This document shows positions 1-12,078 of a stretch of 60,755 bases of DNA, one piece after another. The notes under the pieces were generated by a model. It was not told the DNA's origin, ran no database searches, and saw nothing but the letters and a program-made list of their open reading frames with translations. A program made the translations under genes and the position numbers. The number at the start of each line of letters is the position of its first letter. The first letter of the stretch is position 1. The DNA comes from an uncultured Opitutia bacterium (GTDB lineage: Bacteria; Verrucomicrobiota; Verrucomicrobiia; Opitutales; Opitutaceae). Location: NCBI GenBank assembly GCA_903830425.1, contig CAIKTR010000055.1, positions 1 to 60,755 of the forward strand. Direction: 5' to 3'.

Positions 1-2
1 CG

Positions 3-932
3 GCGGCCGCCCCCGCCGCGGCGGCGGTCGCGTTCGGCCGGCTGCGCGGCCGGCTCGCGCTGGTTTTTGTCGGGCCCGCCTTCCTGCTGTATGCGGCGCT
101 GGTGCTCGGGCCCGGCGCCGCGGCGATGGTTTGGGCCTTCACGCGCTGGGACGGAATCAACCCGCGCCAGTGGGCGGGGCTCTACAACTTCAAGTGGCTG
201 CTGTTCGAGAGCGACGTCTTCTGGTCCGCCCTGGCCAACAACGCCTTCCTGATGATCGTGCCGGCGCTGGTGGTCGTGCCCCTCGCCCTCCTGCTGGCCG
301 CCCTCATCCACCGCGGGGTCTGGGGCGCCCAGGTCTTCCGGGCGGTGTTCCTCTTTCCCAACCTGCTCGGCGGGGTGGCGGCCACCCTGCTCTGGCTCGG
401 GGCCTACGAGCCGCACGGCGGCCTGATCAACGCCGGGCTCGTCGCCCTCGGGCGGGGGCTGGACAACGACTGGCTGCGCTCGTTCGACGGCTATCCCTGG
501 CTGGCGCAGAGCCATCTCTACTGGGCGCTCATCCCGATCTACCTGTGGATGGCCTGCGGCTTCAACCTGATCCTCTACCTCGCGGCGATGGAGGGGATCG
601 ACCCGCAGCTGTACGAGGCGGCGGAACTCGACGGCGCCTCGCGGGCGCGGCAGTTTTTTCTCATCACGCTGCCGCTGATCTGGGAAATCCTCGTGGTGAG
701 CGCCATCTTCCTCGTCATCGCGGGGCTCAACGCCTTTGAGCTGATCTGGCTGCTGACCTCGCAGGACCCGACCACCACGGCCCACACGCTGGGCACGCTG
801 CTGGTGGCGACGATGTTCAAGGAGTTCGCCATCGGGCGGGCGACCGCGATCGCGGTGGTGCTGTTCGTGCTCGTGCTGGCCACCAGCGCCGCGGTGATGC
901 GCGGCCTGAGGCGCGAGGAGGTGGAGCTGTGA
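3..932 (+). CDS. Carbohydrate ABC transporter permease, MalF-type (5' end outside window)
   Basis: Inner-membrane subunit of a binding-protein-dependent sugar importer. The reading frame is open from the left edge with no stop, and the segment before the GTG at 102 encodes a normal first transmembrane helix (LALVFVGPAFLLYAALVLGP), so the gene is truncated by the window and does not start at 102. About six hydrophobic helices are visible. The EAA loop that contacts the ATPase reads YEAAELDGASRARQFFLITL, near 600-665. It overlaps the next permease gene by 4 nt (GTGA), as usual for MalF/MalG pairs. The binding protein would lie upstream; no ATPase gene is visible. Substrate unknown. Confidence 0.9.
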   Translation, partial: AAAPAAAAVAFGRLRGRLALVFVGPAFLLYAALVLGPGAAAMVWAFTRWDGINPRQWAGLYNFKWLLFESDVFWSALANNAFLMIVPALVVVPLALLLAALIHRGVWGAQVFRAVFLFPNLLGGVAATLLWLGAYEPHGGLINAGLVALGRGLDNDWLRSFDGYPWLAQSHLYWALIPIYLWMACGFNLILYLAAMEGIDPQLYEAAELDGASRARQFFLITLPLIWEILVVSAIFLVIAGLNAFELIWLLTSQDPTTTAHTLGTLLVATMFKEFAIGRATAIAVVLFVLVLATSAAVMRGLRREEVEL

Positions 933-1786
933 CCATGACGACCCCAGCCAAGCTGCCGCGGGCGCTCATTCTGGTGGTCCTGCTGGGATATGCCGCCTGG
1001 GTGGTGTGCCCGATGATCTGGGTCGCCTATTCGTCGTTCAAGGACGACGCGGCGATTTTTCAGGACACGTTTGCCCCGCCCGCCCTGGGCGAGTGGCACG
1101 CGGAGAACTACACCCACGCCTGGCGCGAGGCCCGGTTCCGCGAGTATTGCGCCAACAGCGTGGTGGTCACCGCGGTTTCGGTCGGGCTCATTGTCGGGCT
1201 CGGGGCGATGGCCGCCTACGCGCTGGCGCGGTTTTATCATCCCGCGGGCCGCACCGTCTTCTGGCTGTTCCTCGCCGGGTTGATGATCCCGGCCCAGCTC
1301 GCCGTCATCCCGCTGTTTTTCGAGCTGCGCGCGCTCAGCCTGCTCAACTCCCGGCTCGGCCTGATTCTGGTCTACACCGCCAACGGCCTGCCCTTCGCGA
1401 TCTTCATCCTCGCCGGGTTTTTCCGCTCCCTGCCGCGCTCCCTCTACGAAGCGGCCGTGATCGACGGGTGCGGGGAGTTTGCCGCCTTCTGGCGCGTGCT
1501 CCTGCCCCTGGCCCGGCCGGGGCTCACCACCGTCGCCATCTTCCAGTTCATCGGCGTGTGGAAGGAGTATTTCTTCGCGTTCATGCTGACCGGCGGCGAC
1601 CCCGCCCGCCAGGCCTGCACCCTTCCGCTCGGCCTCGCCAACCTCTCCATGACCGCCCAGTACCGTACCGACTACGGCCTGCTCTTCGCCGGCCTCGTGC
1701 TCGTGACCCTGCCGATCCTCGCCCTCTACCTCCTGCTCCAGCGGCACATCGTCAAGGGCATCTCCGCCGGGGCGCTCAAGGGTTGA
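929..1786 (+). CDS. Carbohydrate ABC transporter permease, MalG-type
   Basis: Second inner-membrane permease of the same sugar importer. It has six predicted helices and a clear EAA loop, YEAAVIDGCGEFAAFWRVLL, at roughly residues 173-192. The family is usually 275-300 aa; this is 285. The GTG at 929 overlaps the upstream stop (GTGA), and an ATG at 935 is an equally possible start; a GAGGAGG stretch lies 8-14 nt upstream. The next gene, a URO-D-like protein, follows after about 115 bp on the same strand, so import may be coupled to processing of a methylated sugar or glycoside; that link is inference. Confidence 0.9.
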   Translation: MTMTTPAKLPRALILVVLLGYAAWVVCPMIWVAYSSFKDDAAIFQDTFAPPALGEWHAENYTHAWREARFREYCANSVVVTAVSVGLIVGLGAMAAYALARFYHPAGRTVFWLFLAGLMIPAQLAVIPLFFELRALSLLNSRLGLILVYTANGLPFAIFILAGFFRSLPRSLYEAAVIDGCGEFAAFWRVLLPLARPGLTTVAIFQFIGVWKEYFFAFMLTGGDPARQACTLPLGLANLSMTAQYRTDYGLLFAGLVLVTLPILALYLLLQRHIVKGISAGALKG

Positions 1787-1901
1787 GGCCGGGCCGCCTG
1801 GCCCGCGACAAAGCCATCGACGGAGGCTGGCAACTCTGGTGGTTTGGCCGGGATCCGGACTGCTCCTCGCAAACGAAAGAAGCCGCGCCCCTTTTCCCGC
1901 C

Positions 1902-2990
1902 ATGACACATCGCGAACGTTTTCTCGCCACGGCCTTGGGCCAACCCCGGGACCGGGCGCCCTACTGGCTGTACTGGTGGATTTGGGGCGGCACGTGGGAG
2001 CGCTGGAAACACGAGGGCCTGCCGTCGGAGTTCCGGTCCTTTGCCGACGTGCGCGCCCATTTCGGCGCCGACGAGATTCCGCGGGTCGTCCCGGTGCGGC
2101 TGGGTCCGCTGCCGGATTTCAGCGCCACCGTCGGGGAGGACGCCGAATCCGTCACCTTCATCGACAGCTGGGGCATCCGGCGCCGCAACCTGAAGGGCAT
2201 TGAAGGCATGTCGGAGTTCCTGGACTGGCCGGTCAAGTCCCGCGCCGACTGGGAGCGTTACCGGGAAAAGCACCTCCAGCCCAAGGATCCGGCCCGGCTG
2301 GCCCCGGATTGGCGGGAGCCCTGCCGCCAGTGGGCCGCCGCGGGCGTGCCGATCCAGCTCGGACAGTTTCCCGACGTCGGTCTCTTCGGCTCCCTGCGCT
2401 GGCTGCTCGGCGACGAGGAGTGCCTGATGGCGTTTTGCTCCGATCCCGACTGGGTGCACGAGATCATGGCGCACATGACGGCGCTCTATCTGGAGGTCTT
2501 TGCCCAGGTGGTGCGCGAGGTGCGGGTGGACGTGATCCACCTCTGGGAGGACATGTGCGGAAAACAGGGCCCGCTGATCTCGCCGGCCCACTGGCGGGAG
2601 TTCATGGCCCCCGGCTACCGGCAGATCCACGCGTTCGCCCGCGCCCACGGCATCCCGGTCCTCTCGGTGGACACCGACGGGCAGCCCGACCTCATTGTGC
2701 CGCCGATGCTGGAGGCCGGCGTCAACTTTCTCTTTCCGATGGAAGTCGCGGCCGGCGCGGATGTGAACGTCTACCGGCGGAAATATCCCGGGCTGGCGAT
2801 GATGGGCGGGATCGACAAGCGCGCCCTGGCGCTGGGTCCGGCGGCGATCGACGCCGAGTTGGCGCGGATCCGCCCGGCCCTGGAGAGCGGACGCTACATC
2901 CCCGACCTCGATCACCATGTGCCCGACGACGTCTCGTGGCCGAACTTCTGCCACTACGCCACCCGGCTCCGGGAAATGGTGGTGGGCTGA
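1902..2990 (+). CDS. URO-D-like putative corrinoid methyltransferase (lone copy 1)
   Basis: A 362-aa TIM-barrel protein of the uroporphyrinogen decarboxylase/MtaA superfamily, not a haem-pathway HemE: it lacks HemE motifs and belongs to a set of 14 divergent relatives in this window. It has WEDMCGKQGPLISP near residues 215-228, then VDTDGQ (D257, D259) where MtaA-type enzymes carry the zinc motif HxCG, then GGIDKR (302-307) and DLDHHVP (335-341). This Asp/His signature is shared with the copies at 36450, 46574 and 48831. The ATG at 1902 was chosen over an upstream GTG at 1839 because family similarity starts with MTHRERFLAT. It is downstream of the sugar permeases and converges with the oxidoreductase gene 6 bp away. 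Substrate unknown. Confidence 0.75.
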   Translation: MTHRERFLATALGQPRDRAPYWLYWWIWGGTWERWKHEGLPSEFRSFADVRAHFGADEIPRVVPVRLGPLPDFSATVGEDAESVTFIDSWGIRRRNLKGIEGMSEFLDWPVKSRADWERYREKHLQPKDPARLAPDWREPCRQWAAAGVPIQLGQFPDVGLFGSLRWLLGDEECLMAFCSDPDWVHEIMAHMTALYLEVFAQVVREVRVDVIHLWEDMCGKQGPLISPAHWREFMAPGYRQIHAFARAHGIPVLSVDTDGQPDLIVPPMLEAGVNFLFPMEVAAGADVNVYRRKYPGLAMMGGIDKRALALGPAAIDAELARIRPALESGRYIPDLDHHVPDDVSWPNFCHYATRLREMVVG

Positions 2991-2996
2991 ACCGGC

Positions 2997-4073
2997 TCAG
3001 CTCCCCACGGCCTGCCAGGCGCCGGTCCGCATCGAGTCGAGCAGGGCGCCGAGCACGCGCTGGGCCTTGAGGCCGTCCGCGAAGGTCGGGAAATCCACCT
3101 TTTCGCCGCGAATCGCCGGCACGATGGCCCCCGGGGTCGGCGGCGCGCCGCGGCCCAGGAACTCGGTCGGCAGCTGCTGCAGCGGGATATCCGTCTTCCA
3201 CGTCGCATAGCGGGTCAGCGTCGCGCCCGCCCGCAGCCAGAGCTCCTCCGGATGGTCCGAATGCACGGCGAGCGTCCCGCGCTCGCCGGAGAGCTCGATC
3301 CGGAAGAAGTTGCCATAGCCCGGGGCCACCTGGGTGGTTTCAAAGGTGGCGACCACCCCGCCGGTCAGCTCGGCGAGAAACGCCGCGTTGGTGTCGGTGG
3401 TGGCGGGCCGCAGCCGGCCGGTGGCGTCGGGTTTTTCCGGGAGGAGGGTCTGGGCCAGGCCCACCACCCGGCGGTACTCGAGCCCGGTGACGAACCGCAC
3501 GCCGTCGATCATGTGCACCCCCAGGTCGCCGAGCGCCCCGAAGCCGGCGAGGGCGACATCGTTGCGCCAGGAATACAGGGTCGCGGCGGCGCCGAGAAAA
3601 CTCTGCAGGTAGACCGTGTTCACGCGCTGGATCCGGCCGAGCTCGCCCGCGGCGATCAGCTCGCGCGCGAAACGGAAGGCCGCGACGTTGCGGTAGGAAA
3701 AATTGATCCCGCCCAGCCGGCCCGCCGCGCTCCGCGCCGCCTCCATCGACTCGGCCTCGGCCACGGTCATGGCCAGGGGTTTTTCACAGGACACATGGGC
3801 GCCGTGCCGCAGCGCCAGCAGGGTGAGGTCGTGGTGAAACTTGTTCGGCGTGCAGATGGAGACCAGGTCCGGCCGGGTTTCCCGGAGCATCTGCTCCGTG
3901 TCCTGAAACCGCGGCACGCCGGCGTGCGCCGCGGGCACCCGCCAGCCCGCCGGATCGGTGGGATCGCTCAGCCCGACGACGGTGACGCCCGCCTGGGCGG
4001 AAATCTGGTTGAGGTGGACCTGGGCGACGCCGCCCATGCCAATCACCGCGTAGCGGAGGCTCGGGGAGTTCAT
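2997..4073 (-). CDS. Gfo/Idh/MocA family oxidoreductase
   Basis: Probable NAD(P)-dependent dehydrogenase or epimerising enzyme acting on a sugar, inositol or sugar derivative. The 358-aa protein opens with the Rossmann motif YAVIGMGGVAQVHL, has the family EKP motif in CEKPLAMTVAEAE, and a C-terminal GFO_IDH_MocA domain with GALGDLGVHMID. The ATG at 4073 (MNSPSLRYAVIG) places the nucleotide-binding motif at the expected position; the longer open frame upstream is low-complexity and rejected. It faces the URO-D-like gene, suggesting a small sugar-processing locus with the ABC permeases. Exact substrate cannot be read from sequence. Confidence 0.85.
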   Translation of the reverse strand: MNSPSLRYAVIGMGGVAQVHLNQISAQAGVTVVGLSDPTDPAGWRVPAAHAGVPRFQDTEQMLRETRPDLVSICTPNKFHHDLTLLALRHGAHVSCEKPLAMTVAEAESMEAARSAAGRLGGINFSYRNVAAFRFARELIAAGELGRIQRVNTVYLQSFLGAAATLYSWRNDVALAGFGALGDLGVHMIDGVRFVTGLEYRRVVGLAQTLLPEKPDATGRLRPATTDTNAAFLAELTGGVVATFETTQVAPGYGNFFRIELSGERGTLAVHSDHPEELWLRAGATLTRYATWKTDIPLQQLPTEFLGRGAPPTPGAIVPAIRGEKVDFPTFADGLKAQRVLGALLDSMRTGAWQAVGS

Positions 4074-4120
4074 GCCCGGACAGGATGGGAAGCTCCCCGC
4101 GCCGTGTAACGCGAAATAGC

Positions 4121-4597
4121 TCAGTCCTTGTCCGCGTGCTTTTCCCCGGGGCCCTGGGCCGCCTGCGCCCACGCGCTGAGCGCCGCCACCTGCTCCCCGG
4201 TGAGCCGGGCGTCGGCGTGGGTGAGGGTGTAGGACTTGAGCGGCATCTCGCGGTCCTTCAGCTCGTCCACCACCTCCTGGAGCTTCTTGGCCTGCCGCTT
4301 GGCGGGGTAGGCGCCGAACTCGGAGAAGTTCAGGTGCCGCTTGCCGTCCTTGACGTGCCGCGCGAGCCACCAGCCGACCGGCTGGACCTCGGCATACCAG
4401 GGGTAGCGCGTGCGGTTCGAGTGGCAGTCGTAGCAGGCGACCGCGAGGATCTGCTTCACCTCGGCCGAGGCCGGGTGGAGCACGGTGATTTCATTCCGGC
4501 CGGTGAAAGGCTCGGCGACGGAGAGGTTTTTGGCGGGCCGGATCGCCTGGATGACCACGAGGATCACGGCGAGGGCCAGGAGGATTTTGGTTTTCAT
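4121..4597 (-). CDS. Haem-binding domain protein, secreted or membrane-anchored
   Basis: A 158-aa protein with an N-terminal hydrophobic segment (residues 4-18) that is a signal peptide or anchor, followed by a single CxxCH haem c motif, CYDCHS (C55, C58, H59). The motif context (CYDCHSNRTRYPWYAEVQP) is typical of the Haem_bd family (PF14376), found as periplasmic proteins of Bacteroidota and Verrucomicrobiota. It lies 11 bp downstream of the M48 protease gene and is the last member of a four-gene minus-strand operon headed by the CHASE2 cyclase. Specific function unknown; electron transfer or redox sensing is possible. Confidence 0.8.
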   Translation of the reverse strand: MKTKILLALAVILVVIQAIRPAKNLSVAEPFTGRNEITVLHPASAEVKQILAVACYDCHSNRTRYPWYAEVQPVGWWLARHVKDGKRHLNFSEFGAYPAKRQAKKLQEVVDELKDREMPLKSYTLTHADARLTGEQVAALSAWAQAAQGPGEKHADKD

Positions 4598-4608
4598 GGA
4601 AACAGGGA

Positions 4609-5385
4609 TTAGTCCGACAGGCGCTGGATGCGCTCCTGCAGCGGCGGATGGGTGGAGAAGATTTGGCGGGGGTCGCCGCCCTGCTGGGCCAGCGTGCGGA
4701 GCACTCCGCGCAGGCCGCCGGCGGCGTAGCCGGTGGTGACGGCCAGGCGGCGGCCCTCCTGGTCGGCGTCGTACTCGCTCAGCGGATCAAAGCCCTGCGC
4801 GCACAGCGTGGCGAGGATCTGCTCCACGCCGAGGTCGAACTGCCGCAGCTGCGACTCCAACTGGCGCACCCGGCCGCTTTGCTGGGCGGCGAGGCTCGTC
4901 GCCCCGGAGAGAAACTCCCCGCGCTCGACGATGCTGAGCGCATGCCGCTTGGTGATGTGGGCGATCTCATGGCCCAGAATGGCGGCGAGGGCGTCATCCG
5001 TGTCCGCCTGCCTGTACAGGCCGCGGGTGATGAAAACGTAGCCGTCGGGGGCGGAGAAGGCGTTGACCGTCGCGGAGTCCAGCACGCCAAACCGCCAGTC
5101 CAGCTCCGGCCGGCTCGAATAGCGGCCGAGCGCGCGGCCGATCAGGTTGACGCGCCGCATGATCTCCTCGTCGCGGACCAGGCCGCCGTACCGGCCGACG
5201 AGCTCGAGGGCCACGGAGTCGCCGATGACCCGCTCCTCCGCGGGGCCGATCTTGGCGGCGGCCTTCGCGACCTTGCCGACGCTCTTGAGGGTGTCCATGC
5301 CCTTGGACAGTTTGCCGAAGTCGAACTGCGCGCGGGCGCCGGCCGCGAGGCACAGGGCGAGCAGCAGGGGCAGGAGGGTCCTCAT
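4609..5385 (-). CDS. M48 family metalloprotease
   Basis: Secreted or periplasmic zinc endopeptidase of 258 aa. It has a signal peptide (residues 1-19, cleavage after ARA), the zinc site HEIAH (H139, E140, H143) and a downstream glutamate within SEYDADQEG (about E204) as the third ligand. The arrangement resembles BepA/LoiP-type M48 proteins involved in envelope quality control. The start codon overlaps the stop of the upstream SH3-like gene by 4 nt, so the two are translationally coupled. No C-terminal TPR region like that of BepA is present. Confidence 0.88.
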   Translation of the reverse strand: MRTLLPLLLALCLAAGARAQFDFGKLSKGMDTLKSVGKVAKAAAKIGPAEERVIGDSVALELVGRYGGLVRDEEIMRRVNLIGRALGRYSSRPELDWRFGVLDSATVNAFSAPDGYVFITRGLYRQADTDDALAAILGHEIAHITKRHALSIVERGEFLSGATSLAAQQSGRVRQLESQLRQFDLGVEQILATLCAQGFDPLSEYDADQEGRRLAVTTGYAAGGLRGVLRTLAQQGGDPRQIFSTHPPLQERIQRLSD

Positions 5386-5879
5386 TGGTATTCCCCTTTT
5401 TTATTCTGCAGGAGGAACTGCTCCACTTCCCCGGGAGTGACGGCGTGGCAGGCCTGGAGCAGCCAGTCCAGATCCCGGCGGGAATCACCCAGGTGGCGGC
5501 GGACCGCATAGTCCGCGGCGGCCGGGGCCAGCGGGCGGGCGGCGGCGGTCGCGGTGGTTGGGCTGGCGGCGAGCGGCAGGCCGTCAAGGCCCTTGTTTTC
5601 CGCCGGCCGGGACTCGGACACATTGCCGGAAAAAACCCAGCCGGCCTGGGCGCCATCCCGGACGCGCAGCCAGATTCCGCGGACCTCCTCGACCTTCAGC
5701 TTGCGCCCAAGGGCGAGCGTGGCGGCCGGCTTGGCCAGCGGCTGCGGGTCGCTCAGCAGGGTGGTTTCATACCGCTTGGAGTAGACCGTGCCGCCGGCCA
5801 CGACGGCGGCGTGCCCCGCCGCTGTGGCGGCAAGCAGCGCGGCGGCCAACCGGAGCCGGGCGAGGAGGCGGGGCATCAT
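5382..5879 (-). CDS. Secreted SH3-like domain protein
   Basis: A 165-aa protein with a signal peptide (LLARLRLAAALLAATAAGHA) and a bacterial SH3-like module around residues 30-85, including a WLRVRDGAQAGWVFSGNV segment typical of such domains. The C-terminal part is Ala/Pro-rich and then helical. The ATG at 5879 gives a 4-nt ATGA overlap with the upstream cyclase stop and was preferred to upstream codons. It also overlaps the M48 gene by 4 nt. It may be a periplasmic partner of the protease or the CHASE2 sensor; that is inference from operon position. Confidence 0.75.
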   Translation of the reverse strand: MMPRLLARLRLAAALLAATAAGHAAVVAGGTVYSKRYETTLLSDPQPLAKPAATLALGRKLKVEEVRGIWLRVRDGAQAGWVFSGNVSESRPAENKGLDGLPLAASPTTATAAARPLAPAAADYAVRRHLGDSRRDLDWLLQACHAVTPGEVEQFLLQNKKGEYQ

Positions 5880-7921
5880 TTGGATTTCAGGGTTACGATG
5901 GGTTCCCAATCGGCCGGGGGCGGCTGGGCGGCCAGGCTCCGGGACTGGGCAAGCAACTCACGGGTCAGATCATCGGCCGGGGCGGCCGTCAGCGCACGGT
6001 CAAAATCAACCGCCGCGTCAGCGAACCGACGGGCGTTGAAATGGGCGTAACCGGACCCGTAGGCGGCGAGGAAGGCCTGCTGTCCGGGCGACAGGTCCGC
6101 CGGCCGGCCCACGAGTTCATAGACTTCCACCGCCGTTTGCTTGCCCTTCACCCGCAGCCGGGTCAGCGGCCGCAGGGCGAACCGCCCGGCGACGGCGCGG
6201 GCGGTGTTTTCGCCGAGCATGATCTGCGTGCCGAACTCCTTGTTCGCTCCCTCCAGGCGGGAGGCGAGATTCACGGCGTCGCCGAGCACCGTGTAATTTT
6301 TTTTCCGCTCCGACCCCAGGTTGCCGACCAGCATCTCGCCCGTGTTGATGCCGATGCGCATAGACAGGGTGTGGCCGACCGTGGCGCGGAGATCGGCATT
6401 GATGCGCACGAGCACCTGCTGCGCCGCCAGGGCGCCGGTGCAGGCCGCGGCGGCGTGGTCGGCATCGGGCGCCGGCGCGCCAAACACCGCCATGACGGCG
6501 TCGCCGATGTATTTGTCGATGTAGGCGCCATGATCGAGGAGGCACTCGCTCATTTCCTGCAGATAGCGGTTCACAATCTGCAGCAACTGCTCGGGCGGCA
6601 GTTTTTCCGCGAGGTCGGTGAACCCCGCGAGGTCGGAGAAATAGACCGTGGCCAGGCGTTTTTCGCCTCCCAGCCGGATTGCCGCGGGATCGCGCACCAA
6701 CCGGGCCACCACCCCCGGATCGACGTAGGCGCCGAACATGGTCTGGATCTCGCGCTTGCGCCGCTGCTCCTGCCAGAAGTTTTCCGCCACGACCCCGAGC
6801 AACATGAGCCCCGTGGCGGCCAGCGGCGTGGCGGGAGGGAAAAACCATCCCGCCCCGAGGGCGGCATAGGCGGCCGCCAGCAGCCCAAGCGCCAAGCCGG
6901 CCGCGCCGGCCGTCGGGGCCGTCAAGCCGGGCCAGCGCGCGGCCAGCAGCCCGAGCAGGCCACCGGCGGCCGCCGCCAGCAGCAGCGCCCCCCAGTCCGG
7001 CAGCGGCCGGATGAACCCGCCGGACCGGAGATTGGCCCAGGCCGTCCAGTGCAGGAGCACGCCCGGCTCGAGCTGGCCAACCGGCAGCGACTTCAGGTCA
7101 AAGGTTCCGCTGGCATTGGCGCCGATGAACACCGTCCGCCCGCGCACGAGGTCGGCGGCCGGACCGGTCAGGCCCGGCTCAGCCGCCAGCGCCAGGGCAA
7201 TCGGGGCCGTTTCGAGGTCGGGGGCCGCGGCAATCAGCCGCTGGATGATGGGGCCGCCGGCCTCGATAAACGGGCGCGCGGAGAGCACGGGCACGCCTTT
7301 GGCCGTGAGCTGCTCAAGCCCGCCCAGCCAGCGCACCAGGCCGCCCGCGTCGGCTCCGGGCGAGTCCAGCGCTGCCGCCGCCAGCGATCCCCGGGCCGCA
7401 TACCGCCGCACGACCCCGTCCCCGTCGGAGAGAAAATCCGCCGAGCCGGTCCGCGATGTGGGGAAAAAACGGGGATGGGCCGCCGTGAAGGCCGCGGACC
7501 AGAAGACGGGCCCGCGCTCCGGGGTGCGCGCCAGCACGACGGACGGCGTGGCGGCGGTGACGGCGGCCAGCAGCAGGTCCTGGTCGCCGGCGGCGGATTC
7601 CTCCAGAAAAGTGAAATCCAGCACGATCCGGCTGGCGCCGGCCTGCCGGAGTCCGGCGACCAACTGGGCAAAGATCCCGCGGGGAAACGGCCAGCGCACT
7701 CCCTGGGGGCTGAGCGCGCGGAGGGTTGCCTCGTCAATCAGCACGAGCGCCGAATCCGCCGGCAAGGGAGGGGGCCGCAGGGGATGGCGGCTGGACAGGT
7801 CAAAAAACGCCCGGTCCAGCGCCGGCCGGAACGGCGAAAAATGGAAGGCGATCAGCAGCAGGGTCACCGGCAGCAGCCAGGTCCAACGCAGCGCCGGGGT
7901 GCTCCGGGAGGGAGGGGACAC
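5876..7921 (-). CDS. CHASE2-domain adenylate/guanylate cyclase
   Basis: Membrane-bound class III nucleotide cyclase with an extracytoplasmic CHASE2 sensor. The 681-aa protein has one N-terminal helix (WTWLLPVTLLLIAFHF), a CHASE2 domain of about 290 residues, a block of three Ala/Leu-rich helices, then a CYCc catalytic domain with YFSDLAGFTDLAEKL, DKYIGDAVMAVFG and MRIGINTGEMLVGNLGS. The C-terminus has a TPR-like segment (YGSGYAHFNARRFADAAVDF). No ATG lies near the first helix; GTG 7921 is the best in-frame start but has no Shine-Dalgarno, so the N-terminus is uncertain. The long frame upstream of it overlaps the divergent YkgJ-type gene and is rejected. It heads a four-gene operon. Confidence 0.88.
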   Translation of the reverse strand: MSPPSRSTPALRWTWLLPVTLLLIAFHFSPFRPALDRAFFDLSSRHPLRPPPLPADSALVLIDEATLRALSPQGVRWPFPRGIFAQLVAGLRQAGASRIVLDFTFLEESAAGDQDLLLAAVTAATPSVVLARTPERGPVFWSAAFTAAHPRFFPTSRTGSADFLSDGDGVVRRYAARGSLAAAALDSPGADAGGLVRWLGGLEQLTAKGVPVLSARPFIEAGGPIIQRLIAAAPDLETAPIALALAAEPGLTGPAADLVRGRTVFIGANASGTFDLKSLPVGQLEPGVLLHWTAWANLRSGGFIRPLPDWGALLLAAAAGGLLGLLAARWPGLTAPTAGAAGLALGLLAAAYAALGAGWFFPPATPLAATGLMLLGVVAENFWQEQRRKREIQTMFGAYVDPGVVARLVRDPAAIRLGGEKRLATVYFSDLAGFTDLAEKLPPEQLLQIVNRYLQEMSECLLDHGAYIDKYIGDAVMAVFGAPAPDADHAAAACTGALAAQQVLVRINADLRATVGHTLSMRIGINTGEMLVGNLGSERKKNYTVLGDAVNLASRLEGANKEFGTQIMLGENTARAVAGRFALRPLTRLRVKGKQTAVEVYELVGRPADLSPGQQAFLAAYGSGYAHFNARRFADAAVDFDRALTAAPADDLTRELLAQSRSLAAQPPPADWEPIVTLKSK

Positions 7922-8084
7922 GGGCGGATTAGGAGGAACCGGGACGAGGGCGGCAAGCGAGCAAAGGCAGGAACGGGCGGTCGGCCGGAGAGAGGGGCGG
8001 GCGGAGCAATCCGGGGGCGGGGGCGCGCTGAAACGATTGCCGGCGGGGCCGGCGGCCGACAGGGTGGGCCAGAAGACTTGCCCC

Positions 8085-8420
8085 GTGAAACCGCCGCCCG
8101 ACTGCCTTGCCTGTGGCGCCTGCTGCTGCTCCCCCGCGGAACGGTTCATCCGCGTGACCGGCGACGACTGGGGGCGACTCGGGGAGGGGGTGGAAAAATG
8201 CGCGCACTTCCTCGGCCACCGCGCGTTCATGAAAATGACCGGGGGGCGCTGTGCGGCGCTGGAGGTCCGCACCGCCCCCGGGCGCCCGACGGAGTTCTTC
8301 TGCACCTGCTACGCCCAGCGCCCGCAAATCTGCCGGGAACTCGCCCGGGGCTCGCCGGAATGTGCGGGCGAACGGGCCCGGCCGAAGGTTCTCCTTGGCG
8401 CTCGCCAACCCGCGCACTAA
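8085..8420 (+). CDS. YkgJ-type cysteine cluster protein
   Basis: A 111-aa protein of the zinc/iron-chelating YkgJ (UPF0153) family. The family's cysteine pattern is visible: CLACGACCC near the N-terminus, then CAHF, GGRCAAL and FCTCYAQRPQICREL. Function of the family is not established; a metal-binding or iron-sulfur role is assumed. The GTG at 8085 gives the usual short lead-in (KPPPDCLACGACC); the longer open frame upstream is antisense to the cyclase and rejected. It is divergent from the cyclase with a 163-bp gap that must hold both promoters, and lies just upstream of pyruvate carboxylase. Confidence 0.8.
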   Translation: MKPPPDCLACGACCCSPAERFIRVTGDDWGRLGEGVEKCAHFLGHRAFMKMTGGRCAALEVRTAPGRPTEFFCTCYAQRPQICRELARGSPECAGERARPKVLLGARQPAH

Positions 8421-8444
8421 AAGCGACGGTTGAATTTTAACACC

Positions 8445-11999
<3,555 letters not shown>

Positions 12000-12078
12000 G
12001 GCGGGGGCAAGGGCCAGCCCAGGAACCCGGGAAACCAACGGTAGCGCTCTAGCCCTCCAAAGTTTCCGCCCCGCGCCC

